Shown here: positions 24,174 to 32,844 of the stretch, in pieces | Layout of the letters: every line of letters begins with the position of its first letter | Numbering within the stretch: position 1 is the stretch's first letter | Origin: Candidatus Avelusimicrobium luingense | GTDB taxonomy: Bacteria; Elusimicrobiota; Elusimicrobia; Elusimicrobiales; Elusimicrobiaceae | Assembly (NCBI GenBank): GCA_900315845.1 | Contig: OOHK01000006.1 | Location: 106,144 to 170,143 of the forward strand | Direction: 5' to 3' | Length of the DNA: 64,000 nt | Made by a program: the position numbers and the translations under genes | Notes under the pieces: model-generated | Told to the model about the DNA's origin: nothing | Database searches by the model: none | What the model saw: the letters and a program-made list of their open reading frames with translations, nothing else

Positions 24174-25588
24174 TGTCTAATAAGTTAGCCGTAAAGTGGG
24201 GACTTATTCTTCTCATTTTACTCGGGTCGGTATATTTTATTTACCCCAACTATAAATGGTACTCTAAACCCATCGCCGAACGCGAAACGTTAGATACCTT
24301 GGGCGAACGCCCCAAACGCATGTTGAACCTAGGCCTTGATTTACGCGGCGGGTCCAGTTTGCTTTTGGAGTTAGATGTATCTAAACTCAGCGACAAAGAA
24401 CCGCTGAACGAAGCCATGGCGCGCGCGATTGAAATTATCCGCAACCGCATTGACCAATACGGCGTGGCCGAAACATCTATCACCAAACAAGGCGACAAAT
24501 GGATCATGGTACAACTGCCCGGTGTTTCCAATCCGCAACGTGCCGAAGAACTTATCGGCAAAACGGCTATGTTGGAATTCCGTATCGTCAAAAATGATAC
24601 CACCGAAGCCCAAAAAGCCTTTGAAAAGTTGGAAACGACCGAAGAACCTTTTGACCAAGACGGCAACCTGATCCCGGAAATTGCCAAACTCGTTCCTGCC
24701 GGCTCGCAAATTATGCGTAACAAAGAGGGCGGATATAGTTTAGTAACCGATACCGCCACCGTTACCGGGGCTGATTTGGAAAATGCCCGCGTAGTCATGA
24801 TGAGCGAAAACGGTTATCCGTCGGTATCTTTCACATTTAACGCCGAAGGCGCTAAAAAATTCGGTCAACTGACCGGGGCTAACCTCAACAAACAATTAGC
24901 CATTGTATTAGATAATACGATTCAATCGGCGCCCGTCGTACGTGCCCGTATTACTAAACAAGGTGAAATTACCGGTTCCTTCTCGGCCGAAGAAGCCCGC
25001 TCACTCGCCATCGTACTGAAAGCCGGTGCGTTACCTGCTCCGGTAAAAGTCATTGAGAAAAAGACCATCGGGCCGACCTTGGGCGAAGACTCTATTAAAT
25101 CGGGTCTGTTTGCTTCCGCGCTCGCGCTGGTGTTGATTTTGTTCTTTATGGCGATTTACTACAAAGCCGCCGGCGTCATTGCCGACGTTGCTTTGTTGTT
25201 AAACTTCGTGTTCACCGTAGCGATTATGAGTTATTTTTCCGCTACGCTTACGCTCCCCGGTATCGCCGGTATGATCTTGTCACTCGCCATGGCTATTGAC
25301 GCCAACGTGCTGATCATTGAACGTATGCGCGAAGAAAAACGCTTAGAAAAACCCGTCTATGAAATTATCAACTTAGGGTACGACAAAGCATGGTCAGCCA
25401 TTTTTGACTCCAACATCACCACCATTATCGTCGGTGCATGTTTGTTGCAATTTGGTACCGGCCCGGTGAAAGGTTTTGCCGTAACGCTTATTATCGGGTT
25501 ACTCGTCAGTTTGTTCACCGCCGTATTTGTAACACGTGCGATTTACGAACTCATTTTAACTTCTAACACTAAGGAGATCAGTTTATGA
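24173..25588 (+). CDS. secD: protein translocase subunit SecD
   Basis: A 471-residue membrane protein using the proton-motive force to complete Sec export. It has an N-terminal transmembrane helix, the LGLDLRGGSSLLLELD motif near residue 45, the large periplasmic P1 domain, then five helices in the C-terminal 170 residues with the conserved LALAMAIDANVLIIERMREE (helix 4 Asp). It overlaps yajC by one base and secF by four (ATGA), typical of tightly coupled translation. Confidence 0.95.
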   Translation: MSNKLAVKWGLILLILLGSVYFIYPNYKWYSKPIAERETLDTLGERPKRMLNLGLDLRGGSSLLLELDVSKLSDKEPLNEAMARAIEIIRNRIDQYGVAETSITKQGDKWIMVQLPGVSNPQRAEELIGKTAMLEFRIVKNDTTEAQKAFEKLETTEEPFDQDGNLIPEIAKLVPAGSQIMRNKEGGYSLVTDTATVTGADLENARVVMMSENGYPSVSFTFNAEGAKKFGQLTGANLNKQLAIVLDNTIQSAPVVRARITKQGEITGSFSAEEARSLAIVLKAGALPAPVKVIEKKTIGPTLGEDSIKSGLFASALALVLILFFMAIYYKAAGVIADVALLLNFVFTVAIMSYFSATLTLPGIAGMILSLAMAIDANVLIIERMREEKRLEKPVYEIINLGYDKAWSAIFDSNITTIIVGACLLQFGTGPVKGFAVTLIIGLLVSLFTAVFVTRAIYELILTSNTKEISL

Positions 25589-26571
25589 TGAATTTATTTC
25601 CTAAAACACATATTGATTTCCTCAAATACCGCAAAGTGTATTTCTCGCTGTTTGCGGCCGTCTTGGTAGCGGGCGTAATTTCGTTCGCCACCAAAGGGAT
25701 GAATTGGGGAATTGATTTTACCGGCGGGACCATGGTACAAGTTCAGTTTGATAAGCCCGTAGATATGGGCCAACTGCGTGATGCCTTGTCTGCTACCGGT
25801 GCCAATTCCGAAATTCAATCGTACGGGGATAACGCCTTTTCCATCAGCGAAAAGAGCACCGCGCAAGAAGTCGGCGTTGTGCAAGCACGTATTGAAAAAG
25901 CGTTAGATACGTTAGGGGTACCTTATACGGTACAACAAACCAACTCCGTCGGACCGGCAGTAGGGGCCAATATGGCGGAACGCGCCGGATGGGCAATTGT
26001 GTTATCGTTGTTCTTCATCATCATTTACGTTGCGTTTCGCTTCAACGATATTTTATGGGGTCTCTCCGGCGTGGTAGCGCTGTTCCACGATTTGTGGGTC
26101 ATGGCGCTTGTTTTCTCGCTCACCGGACGCGAAATTGACCTGGTGGTCGTGGCGGCTTTCTTAACGGTAGCCGGTTTCTCTATTAACGACACCATCGTCA
26201 TTTTTGACCGCATGCGTGAAAATATGCACTTACACCCCAAAATGTCATTTGCGGAACTGATTAACACGTCTATTAACGAAACGCTTTCGCGTACGGTAAT
26301 CACGACGGTAACCGTCTTGTTTGCCTTGTTCGTATTGTATTTCTTAGGCGGAGAAGTCATCAACTCGTTTGCACTGGCTATGCTCGTAGGTTGTATCTCC
26401 GGCGTATACAGTACCATCGCACTGACGACGCCGCTCGTCTATACGTGGCACCATGGGCAACGCAGCGATGCTAATACGCAAGCCGCACACACCCACGAAC
26501 AACCGCGCAAGGAAACGAATGGGAAAGAGATGTTAACTCCCAAACGTCGTCATCACGGTAAACGCAAATAG
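25585..26571 (+). CDS. secF: protein translocase subunit SecF
   Basis: A 328-residue partner of SecD with six membrane helices. The N-terminal GIDFTGGTMVQVQF and the periplasmic P4 domain are followed by the C-terminal membrane half with SINDTIVIFDRMREN, the conserved ion-conducting region. A His/Lys/Arg-rich cytoplasmic tail follows the last helix. It overlaps secD by 4 bases. Two hairpins follow the stop. Confidence 0.95.
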   Translation: MMNLFPKTHIDFLKYRKVYFSLFAAVLVAGVISFATKGMNWGIDFTGGTMVQVQFDKPVDMGQLRDALSATGANSEIQSYGDNAFSISEKSTAQEVGVVQARIEKALDTLGVPYTVQQTNSVGPAVGANMAERAGWAIVLSLFFIIIYVAFRFNDILWGLSGVVALFHDLWVMALVFSLTGREIDLVVVAAFLTVAGFSINDTIVIFDRMRENMHLHPKMSFAELINTSINETLSRTVITTVTVLFALFVLYFLGGEVINSFALAMLVGCISGVYSTIALTTPLVYTWHHGQRSDANTQAAHTHEQPRKETNGKEMLTPKRRHHGKRK

Positions 26572-26580
26572 TTTCTGTAC

Positions 26581-26651
26581 GGAGCCCCTTTACCGGGGCT
26601 CCGTAACCGTTGATACGAACTTCCCAAGCGGGAGTTGATGTAAACGGTTAC
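26581..26651. other. two consecutive hairpins between secF and next gene
   Basis: The first hairpin, GGAGCCCC / GGGGCTCC (26581-26588 with 26595-26602), looks like a terminator core but has no T run. The second has an outer 9-bp stem GTAACCGTT / AACGGTTAC (26603-26611 with 26643-26651) enclosing a smaller hairpin around TTCCC / GGGAG. Its end is only 5 bases from the next start codon, so it could control translation of the gene at 26657 or act as an RNA-processing signal. Confidence 0.5.
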
Positions 26652-26656
26652 ACCCT

Positions 26657-27295
26657 ATGCGAAAAATTAAACGCTTTAAAATTTCACCCCGTCAAAAAGA
26701 AATTCTGCGCCGTTTGGTGCGCGGGGGCGGGTTATTGCGGCAAGCCGGTTTTACAACCGAGTTGGAAGTAACCAAATATATTTTAGAAGGGTTTGCGACT
26801 TTAAATCCCGGCGTTGTGTACGAATTTAACCAAGATGTACATTGGGAATTAGATGCGCAAAGCACCGTTCATAAAGAAATGTTTAGCGCCTGTGCAGTTA
26901 CACTCGGCCCGGCCTTAGAACAATGGGTAGTTAGGGCCAAAGAACACAGCCCCGCGCGGGAAATTACCGCCGGAACGGTGGCTTTGGAATTTTTGAAAAG
27001 TGCAATTAGTTTCGTAACCGATTTGGTGCGCGAGCAAGCCCAGAAAGAAGAATATGAAGCGTTAGACCCGCAACTAGTATATTTACCCCCCTTCGGGGTA
27101 GCCGCCGCGCCCAAATTCTTACGCGATGGCGTGCGATTGGAAAAAACGTTGGCGGATAAAATATTACCCGTTTTATTAGATAAATTAAATGCAAGCAAAG
27201 TAGATATTGCTTTGCAAGACGGGAATGTCACTCCGTTTTATACGGCAGTATTTTTAGTACCGTGGCAAAAAGCACGTAAAAAAGGAAAAAAATAA
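26657..27295 (+). CDS. unknown protein, resembles B12-dependent methionine synthase activation domain
   Basis: A 212-residue soluble protein. The segment CAVTLGPALEQWVVRAKEHS, followed by a long Ala-rich helix (EITAGTVALEFLKSAISFVTDLV), resembles what I recall of stand-alone methionine-synthase-activation-like proteins (an 'AVTLGP' strand followed by helix with AxxLDA). The family normally reactivates cobalamin with SAM. Here the sequence is short and diverged, no corrinoid gene is nearby, and the SAM-binding motif RPAPGYPACP is not visible. It lies 2 bases before the acyltransferase gene and after a structured leader. The assignment is tentative. Confidence 0.35.
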   Translation: MRKIKRFKISPRQKEILRRLVRGGGLLRQAGFTTELEVTKYILEGFATLNPGVVYEFNQDVHWELDAQSTVHKEMFSACAVTLGPALEQWVVRAKEHSPAREITAGTVALEFLKSAISFVTDLVREQAQKEEYEALDPQLVYLPPFGVAAAPKFLRDGVRLEKTLADKILPVLLDKLNASKVDIALQDGNVTPFYTAVFLVPWQKARKKGKK

Positions 27296-27296
27296 T

Positions 27297-27986
27297 ATGG
27301 CAAAACAACCCACTCAGTATAACGATTGGAAACACGCGCTCGTGTCGGCCTTTGCCTATTATTACACGCTATTTTTAGGGTGGACAACCCGTGTGTATTG
27401 GTTCAAAACACCCGAAGCCGAAGCATTGGAAAAAGCGGGTAGCGGCGTAATTTACGCCATTTGGCATAACCAACAACTCTTTTTATTATATCCTTACCGC
27501 GGGAAAAAAGTAGCGGCACTTATCAGCCAATCCAGCGACGGAGAATATATTGCACGTTGTCTGCCGAAATTCGGGATGTTAGCGGTTCGCGGATCCAGCA
27601 CGCGCGGCGGCACACGCGCGCTTATTAAACTCTTGCAAGCCACGCGCGAGGGCTACTGCCCCATGCTCACGCCCGACGGTCCGCGCGGCCCGATTTATAA
27701 AGTACAACCGGGTATCTTGTTTTTGGCTAAAAAGACAGGTTGGCCGATTGTTCCCGTAGGATCTGCCTTAAGTCTTAAATTCAAAGTACACTCGTGGGAT
27801 AAAATGCGCGTACCGCTCCCGTTTGGCAAAACAGCACTTTGCTATGGGGAAATTATTCGCGTAAAAGAAGATAGTGATATGACCCGCGCGGCTGAAGATT
27901 TAGAAAAGCAATTAAATGCCATGACCGACAAAGCCGAAATGTTTATCAATCATAAACATTTTGATCCCACCGAAACAGAGAAGTAA
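27297..27986 (+). CDS. DUF374-type lysophospholipid/lipid A acyltransferase-like protein
   Basis: A 229-residue protein of the DUF374 family related to LPLAT acyltransferases. It shows IWHNQQ near residue 57 (a His in the position of the HX4D motif), SQSSDGEYIA, RGSSTRGG near residue 100, and TPDGPRGP near 125, the family signature that replaces FPEGTRS. There is one weak hydrophobic segment near residue 17-37. Some DUF374 proteins acylate lipid A or act in lipopolysaccharide-like lipid synthesis, fitting the lpt and kdsA genes here. It is cotranscribed with the gene at 26657 (1-base gap). Confidence 0.75.
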   Translation: MAKQPTQYNDWKHALVSAFAYYYTLFLGWTTRVYWFKTPEAEALEKAGSGVIYAIWHNQQLFLLYPYRGKKVAALISQSSDGEYIARCLPKFGMLAVRGSSTRGGTRALIKLLQATREGYCPMLTPDGPRGPIYKVQPGILFLAKKTGWPIVPVGSALSLKFKVHSWDKMRVPLPFGKTALCYGEIIRVKEDSDMTRAAEDLEKQLNAMTDKAEMFINHKHFDPTETEK

Positions 27987-27993
27987 AATTTCT

Positions 27994-28530
27994 TTAATTA
28001 TACTGGTAAGTATTGACGACGTGATGCCCATACGGGCCGACGGCATTGTATCCGCTTCCCGTGCCGATAAAAGTTCCCACTTCCTCGCACACTCTGCTCG
28101 CCTCATCATCACCGATCTTGGCGGAACAAAGTTTCTGTCCGGAATCTAAATTCTGCATGAAGAACAACGTATAATTGGATAAACCGCAAGAAATGAGATT
28201 CCCTTGATAGCCGGACACGGCATGGCCCAAACAGCAGAACATATCCCCTGTTTTACGGCAATCATTCCCTTGCGGGCTGGTGGTCGATCCGGACGGATTA
28301 AGCGGCATTTCATCAAACTCGGTGGGCCACTCCCCCGCTGCCAAGTGATACGATTTGGCCGCTTCTACATATTCTTTAGCCAATAATTCCAATTTGGAAT
28401 ACCGGCTCTTATATACGGCTTTCTTATATTGCGGCACGGCTACCGACGCTAACACACCAATAATCAGCACAACAACCATCAATTCAAGCAATGTAAATCC
28501 ACCCAAATGGTTTGCGGAAATATTTTTCAT
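27994..28530 (-). CDS. type IV pilin-like protein (orphan)
   Basis: A 178-residue prepilin-like protein. The leader ends HLGG before FTLLELMVVV, with Gly at -1 and Glu at +5; the helix ends VPQYKKAV. The C-terminal part has CRKTGDMFCCLGHAVSGY and SCGLSNY, then CSAKIGDDEASRVC, a Cys spacing seen also in the pilin at 30873 (KMFCCMVYPLAG, ICNAI). These two belong to one subgroup. It is convergent with the acyltransferase gene, with only 7 bases between the stops. Its ribosome-binding site AGGAGAA is good; the promoter is not obvious. Confidence 0.83.
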   Translation of the reverse strand: MKNISANHLGGFTLLELMVVVLIIGVLASVAVPQYKKAVYKSRYSKLELLAKEYVEAAKSYHLAAGEWPTEFDEMPLNPSGSTTSPQGNDCRKTGDMFCCLGHAVSGYQGNLISCGLSNYTLFFMQNLDSGQKLCSAKIGDDEASRVCEEVGTFIGTGSGYNAVGPYGHHVVNTYQYN

Positions 28531-28597
28531 ACAAATTCTCCTTTTACATATTTAACAAAATTTCATTTGTTATTGGTAGTTATGATAAATTCCTAAA

Positions 28598-29860
28598 TTA
28601 TTTTCCGTTTAACAACTTAATACCTTGCGCGATATTTTGCCCGCTGGGTTGCTGGTAAGCATACAGGCCAAATTCCGGCAAGACCGAAAATAAATGATCA
28701 AAAATATCACTTTGGTATCCTTCGTATTGCGTCCAAACGGTGGTGTTCAAAAAGCAGTAAATTTCAAGCGGGAGCCCTTGGGCTTCTTGTTTAAGTTGGC
28801 GCACCATCAACGTAAAACCCGGGTTATCGGTTATGACGTACGGACGAGAAGCCAAATACAATTCCGCATATTTACGAAAAGTACCGATATTCGTTAAATG
28901 CCGTCCGTTAAGCAAACTGTCTTGCGTATTATGTTGGGCGTTAAAATCGGCAATTTCCTGTTCTTTTTGCGAGAGATAATCTTTTAACAAATCAATCTTT
29001 TTAAGACGGGTGAGCATGGCTTTATCTAAAAATTTCACGGTGTCCACATCAATCAAAATACTGCGTTGCACGCGGCGCGCGCGGGCTTCATACATGCCGC
29101 TCCAGTTCTTAAACGGTTTGGAGACCAAATCGTAGTTAGGCACGCTTACAATCGTCATGTCAAAGTTTTGTACTCGCACACAGGTCAGCGAAATATCTAC
29201 AATATTTCCGTCAGCGCCTGCACTATCTACGGTAATCCAATCGCCGATTTTAATCATTTTGTTCGTCGTTAATTGGATACTGGCCACAAAACCCAAAATC
29301 GGATCCTTAAAGATAAGTGAAAAAACTGCCGCCAAGGCCGATAATCCGGTAATAATATACATCGGTTTGCGCCCGAGAATAAGCGACAGGATAAACAATC
29401 CCGTTACCAAATACACCACAATTTTTAACGCTTGCACAATACCCTTTATCGGAACGCTGGGGTTACGCCCGTACAAGCGGTTAAGTGCGTTAAGGAAAGT
29501 ACAAATCAGCCACGAAAAACTGAGCATGACAAAAAGTCCCGTCAGTTTCCCCATAACGGTAGCAATCCAATCTATCTCTTCACTGATAAACAAGGCATGT
29601 AAATTGATAGCCGCCAAGGCCGCCAACACTACCCCCACCGCCGTAAAAACATGGTGAGTTTGCAAGGCATCAAATGCACGCGCGGAGTGGATTTTTGCCA
29701 CTAATTTAGCCAAATATTTATTGCAAAACCACGTTGTAAAACGGGCAATAAAATACAATGAACATACAAACACTACGGCTGAAACGGACTGCGCAATTAC
29801 CGTATGATATTTTTGCGGTAAATACTCTATTTGCTGAACATACGACAAAATAAATTGCAT
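28598..29860 (-). CDS. MscS-family mechanosensitive channel (YbdG-like)
   Basis: A 420-residue membrane protein. The start gives MQFILSYVQQIEYL, chosen because AGGAGT lies 8 bases before it; a start 36 bases upstream would precede this site. There are about five hydrophobic helices up to residue 175, then the MscS pore/beta-domain signature FKDPILGFVASIQLTTNKMIKIGDWITV near residue 190 and VSVPNYDLVSKPFKNWSGM near 240, typical of the YbdG/YnaI-like branch. It would relieve turgor at hypo-osmotic shock. The C-terminal cytoplasmic domain is about 150 residues. It is divergent from the lipoprotein gene at 29901. Confidence 0.85.
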   Translation of the reverse strand: MQFILSYVQQIEYLPQKYHTVIAQSVSAVVFVCSLYFIARFTTWFCNKYLAKLVAKIHSARAFDALQTHHVFTAVGVVLAALAAINLHALFISEEIDWIATVMGKLTGLFVMLSFSWLICTFLNALNRLYGRNPSVPIKGIVQALKIVVYLVTGLFILSLILGRKPMYIITGLSALAAVFSLIFKDPILGFVASIQLTTNKMIKIGDWITVDSAGADGNIVDISLTCVRVQNFDMTIVSVPNYDLVSKPFKNWSGMYEARARRVQRSILIDVDTVKFLDKAMLTRLKKIDLLKDYLSQKEQEIADFNAQHNTQDSLLNGRHLTNIGTFRKYAELYLASRPYVITDNPGFTLMVRQLKQEAQGLPLEIYCFLNTTVWTQYEGYQSDIFDHLFSVLPEFGLYAYQQPSGQNIAQGIKLLNGK

Positions 29861-29900
29861 ACTATTTACTCCTTGTAAAAAACTTATATAATACAAGTGT

Positions 29901-30788
29901 ATGAAAAAAGTGATTTCCTGTGCAATGTTTGTCTGTATATTGGCGGGATGTTATACCCCGCTCAATAACTCCGGCGTAGCGACGACAAAATCATGGTTGG
30001 AAATTTCGGCCCGCAAAAACGATTTTGAAGGCCGCCAATATGATTCATGTTACCGCTTTAACGTACGGTTTTGGCCACAGGAAGCCGCCAACGAATTAGA
30101 TTTACAAGAGTCGTGTATCTCATCGTGCTGTTGGCGTAGCGATAAAGAAGAAGTGGTATTAGATTTTAATAAAAATTTTGAGAGAGATTTGGCCCGTTAC
30201 GGCAAGGCACGCCAATACACGCCGGCTAAAATTACGCTTAAAGTAAATCACGCCAATTGGCTCAACACCACGCGCGTAACGGTATCGCCTAAAAACTCCA
30301 TTACAAGTAACGGGTTAATCAAACTGGCTTACCGCACCGTAGATAACCCAACCAGAATTGCCCAACTTAAACAGCAAGAACAACTGGCTGCCGCACGTCA
30401 AGCAACCCCCAAAACCGTTCCGCAAACAACTCGTATCACCAAAACAACAACTACCACTACAAAAACTATCGTAAATACCACTTCTACCGATCCCGCCAAA
30501 ACACTCGTACAACGGGTGGCCGGCTCTAAAATAGATTCGTATTTTTACGATATGAATAAACGTTATAATAAACAGGGTGCGGTATTTTTACTTAGCGAAC
30601 GATTGTTACACGTCCAACCGACAAGCGACACCACCGCCCTCGTTTCCTGTACGGCTAAAGCGCGTACCGGGTTAGACGCCGAACATCTAAACGCGTCCAC
30701 CTTCCCTTGCGGTCAATGGCAAGTTAATTTGACCACCCAATCAGTTACACCGTTTGACCAACGCGCCCAACTGATTTGGGGTATGTAA
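29901..30788 (+). CDS. lipoprotein of unknown function
   Basis: A 295-residue exported protein with a lipobox LAGC at residues 14-17. The N-terminal half includes several Cys and aromatic residues (YDSCYRFNVRFWPQEAANELDLQESCISSCCW). A Thr-rich linker (TTRITKTTTTTTKTIVNTTS in part) at about residues 170-200 joins a C-terminal domain with CTAKARTGLDAEHLN. No known domain is recognised. It is in the same direction as the downstream pilin, which has its own promoter. The leaderless or weak ribosome-binding context makes its expression uncertain. Confidence 0.6.
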   Translation: MKKVISCAMFVCILAGCYTPLNNSGVATTKSWLEISARKNDFEGRQYDSCYRFNVRFWPQEAANELDLQESCISSCCWRSDKEEVVLDFNKNFERDLARYGKARQYTPAKITLKVNHANWLNTTRVTVSPKNSITSNGLIKLAYRTVDNPTRIAQLKQQEQLAAARQATPKTVPQTTRITKTTTTTTKTIVNTTSTDPAKTLVQRVAGSKIDSYFYDMNKRYNKQGAVFLLSERLLHVQPTSDTTALVSCTAKARTGLDAEHLNASTFPCGQWQVNLTTQSVTPFDQRAQLIWGM

Positions 30789-30817
30789 AAACCGGAAGCA
30801 CGTCTGAAACTTTTTGC

Positions 30818-30844
30818 TTGACAAATCAAAAAAAAAAATACAAT
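30818..30844 (+). promoter_or_regulatory. pilin promoter with A11 spacer tract
   Basis: TTGACA (30818-30823), a 15-base spacer made of AATC plus eleven A (30828-30838), then TACAAT (30839-30844). An AAGGAG site and the pilin ATG at 30873 follow. Spacer length is two short of optimal, so slippage in the A tract would be expected to alter promoter strength. Confidence 0.65.
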
Positions 30845-30872
30845 AGAAGTAAAATCAGATAAGGAGATTTTT

Positions 30873-31415
30873 ATGCCAAAAGGATTTACACTTATTGAAC
30901 TTTTAGTCGTCGTGCTTATTATCGGCATACTGGCCGCGGTGGCGCTACCGCAATATACCCAAGCCGTAGAAAAGTCCCGCTTTGCCACCTACCAAGCATT
31001 AGTCAAATCTTTGGCCGAATCGGCCGAAGCGCTCTATTTGGCAAACGGCACATGGGCCAATTCTTTTGATGAGTTATCAACCGAGTTACCTGCCGACATG
31101 AACATACAAAATAACAACTCACAACACGTATGTAGAAAAAATGCAAAGATGTTTTGTTGTATGGTCTATCCGTTAGCGGGAAGCAGCGGATATTCCGGCG
31201 GAATATGGTGCGGAGACAACGATTATCATATACTCTACGGAAGAACGTATGCCTCCCCCAGCGGCACGCCGGAACAAACGACAATGTGCACCGCTAAAGA
31301 CCCAAAATACAAGAAAATATGTAATGCTATCAGTAACGGCGGAAGCACCCAAAGCACTTATATTCCCACGCCGGACGGATGGAAAGAAGGCTACTTGCAT
31401 TATGTTATAAACTAA
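30873..31415 (+). CDS. type IV pilin-like protein (only forward-strand scattered copy)
   Basis: A 180-residue prepilin-like protein with a very short leader MPKG before FTLIELL and the shared N-terminal helix (VALPQYTQAVE). The C-terminal region has a CRKNAKMFCCMVYPLAG segment like that of the pilin at 27994, and further Cys in IWCGDN, TMCTAKD and KICNAI. The ribosome-binding site AAGGAG is 8 bases upstream. The promoter has an A11 spacer. It is the only scattered pilin on the forward strand and follows a lipoprotein gene. Presumed substrate of the pilus machine. Confidence 0.85.
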   Translation: MPKGFTLIELLVVVLIIGILAAVALPQYTQAVEKSRFATYQALVKSLAESAEALYLANGTWANSFDELSTELPADMNIQNNNSQHVCRKNAKMFCCMVYPLAGSSGYSGGIWCGDNDYHILYGRTYASPSGTPEQTTMCTAKDPKYKKICNAISNGGSTQSTYIPTPDGWKEGYLHYVIN

Positions 31416-31440
31416 ATTTTCCGAGCCAATTGAATTAACA

Positions 31441-31472
31441 AAAAAGCAACGCCTTTTAAGCGTTGCTTTTTT
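31441..31472. terminator. bidirectional terminator between pilin and clpP
   Basis: A 12-bp stem AAAAAGCAACGC / GCGTTGCTTTTT (31441-31452 with 31460-31471), with A and T runs on both sides. Confidence 0.88.
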
Positions 31473-31490
31473 ATCTTCTTAACAGAGAAA

Positions 31491-32078
31491 CTATTTTTTC
31501 AGTTCCAACACTTCGTCAATCAGCCCATATTCTTTGGCTTCTTGCGCAGACATGTAATAATTGCGTTCGCTGTCTTGGCGGATTTTCTCTTTATCTTGCC
31601 CCGTGTGTTTGGCAAGAATATCCAACAAGTGTTCCTTATTATCACGCAATTCGCGGGCTTCAATTTCAATGTCCGTCACTTGCCCGGAAATACCGCCGCC
31701 CCAAATAAGCGGTTGGTGAATCATAATACGCGCATGCGGCAAAGCGTAGCGTTTGCCTTTAGAACCGGCAGCCAACAACACCGCGCCGAAACTCATGGCT
31801 TGCCCCATACAAATCGTTGTAATAGGAGCCTTGATAAATTGCATGGTATCGTAAATGGCCAAGCCCGCCGTCACAAGTCCGCCGGGTGAGTTAATATACA
31901 AATTGATTTCCCGGGTAGGATCATCCGCGTCCAAATACAACAATTGGGCGATAATCATATTGGCGCTGGCGGTATCCACTTCGCCTTCGCGGCCGCCTAC
32001 AAAGATAATACGATCTTTGAGTAAGCGGGAAAAGATATCGTAACCGACATTTTTTTCAATAATTGTAGGTATAATCAT
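31491..32078 (-). CDS. clpP: ATP-dependent Clp protease proteolytic subunit, Ser-His-Asn triad
   Basis: A 195-residue ClpP that would form tetradecamers with ClpX or ClpA. The family core is clear: [21 protein letters not shown], catalytic Ser96 in [13 protein letters not shown] and His121 in RIMIHQP. At the third triad position, normally the Asp of (T/S)xRD, the sequence reads [13 protein letters not shown], so the residue is Asn173. The codon is an unambiguous AAT. Listeria ClpP1 is a known precedent with Asn. A TAAAAT box ends 6 bases before the ATG without a ribosome-binding site, pointing to a leaderless message. clpX and tig are not adjacent. Confidence 0.93.
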   Translation of the reverse strand: MIIPTIIEKNVGYDIFSRLLKDRIIFVGGREGEVDTASANMIIAQLLYLDADDPTREINLYINSPGGLVTAGLAIYDTMQFIKAPITTICMGQAMSFGAVLLAAGSKGKRYALPHARIMIHQPLIWGGGISGQVTDIEIEARELRDNKEHLLDILAKHTGQDKEKIRQDSERNYYMSAQEAKEYGLIDEVLELKK

Positions 32079-32220
32079 AGGTATATTTTAGTATATTTTG
32101 CAAAAGAGGGCCTATTTTTTTATGGGTCTTTTTTTTGAGCAGGATTAGGTCTAACGTTTCATGCTTTTTAAAGATCGGTTTATTAGAATACTGATAGAAG
32201 CACAAATCACAGGAGGATCT

Positions 32221-32766
32221 ATGAAACTGAGAAAGATAGTTTTAACCATAGTAGCCGTATTAGGTGTCTCTGTTGCGTTCGCCGGAAACACGTCCGACTT
32301 ACGTATATATATTCAACAGTTTTTTAAAATGATTAACGTCTCCGTTTCTATGATGGCGGACGAAGAAGATCCGGAAACAGCGGAAATCACCCAAACTATC
32401 CAAGCACTCAAAAAGGGTTTGCTCCAATATGATACGGAATTAAGCGCCGGAAATTTATTAGAACAAAGTAAAATTATTGATGAAACATTTCAGGAAATTC
32501 CGGTTATACTTAACAAAATTAAAACATCCAGCAAAGAAATAGAGGAAGAGTTGGCCCCTCAAATAGAAAAATTAACTACTGCCGTTATCAACAACCAAAC
32601 CGAAGTCCCTGCCGAGAAAGTAAATCATGAAATAGCCTTGGGACTCATGGAAAGTTTTGCCCAAGGAAAGGCCCTGGCCGAAGGTACGTTAGAGGACTCT
32701 GTTAGCGAAATTTTACAAATGGAAGCACTGATGAATATGTTTCAAATGTTCGGAGAAGACGACTAA
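32221..32766 (+). CDS. small secreted protein, unknown
   Basis: A 181-residue protein with a signal peptide cleaved after VAFA (about residue 21). The rest is predicted helical and acidic (ADEEDPETAEITQTIQALKKG, then NKIKTSSKEIEEELAPQIEKL), with Met-rich ends (MEALMNMFQMF). No known family is recognised; the look is of a periplasmic helical-bundle protein. The ATG at 32221 follows AGGAGG closely, and an upstream in-frame ATG (32161) is not supported. It stands between clpP and the metalloprotease gene and has its own terminator. Confidence 0.6.
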   Translation: MKLRKIVLTIVAVLGVSVAFAGNTSDLRIYIQQFFKMINVSVSMMADEEDPETAEITQTIQALKKGLLQYDTELSAGNLLEQSKIIDETFQEIPVILNKIKTSSKEIEEELAPQIEKLTTAVINNQTEVPAEKVNHEIALGLMESFAQGKALAEGTLEDSVSEILQMEALMNMFQMFGEDD

Positions 32767-32790
32767 ACGAAAAAACAATCTGCCGCAAAC

Positions 32791-32824
32791 AAAAATCCCC
32801 CGGGCCAATAACCGGGGGATTTTT
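32791..32824. terminator. bidirectional terminator; end of the pilus operon
   Basis: A 13-bp stem AAAAATCCCCCGG / CCGGGGGATTTTT (32791-32803 with 32812-32824). It serves the convergent small secreted gene and the long pilus-protease operon. Confidence 0.88.
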
Positions 32825-32844
32825 AATTACAGAAAAAATTATAT

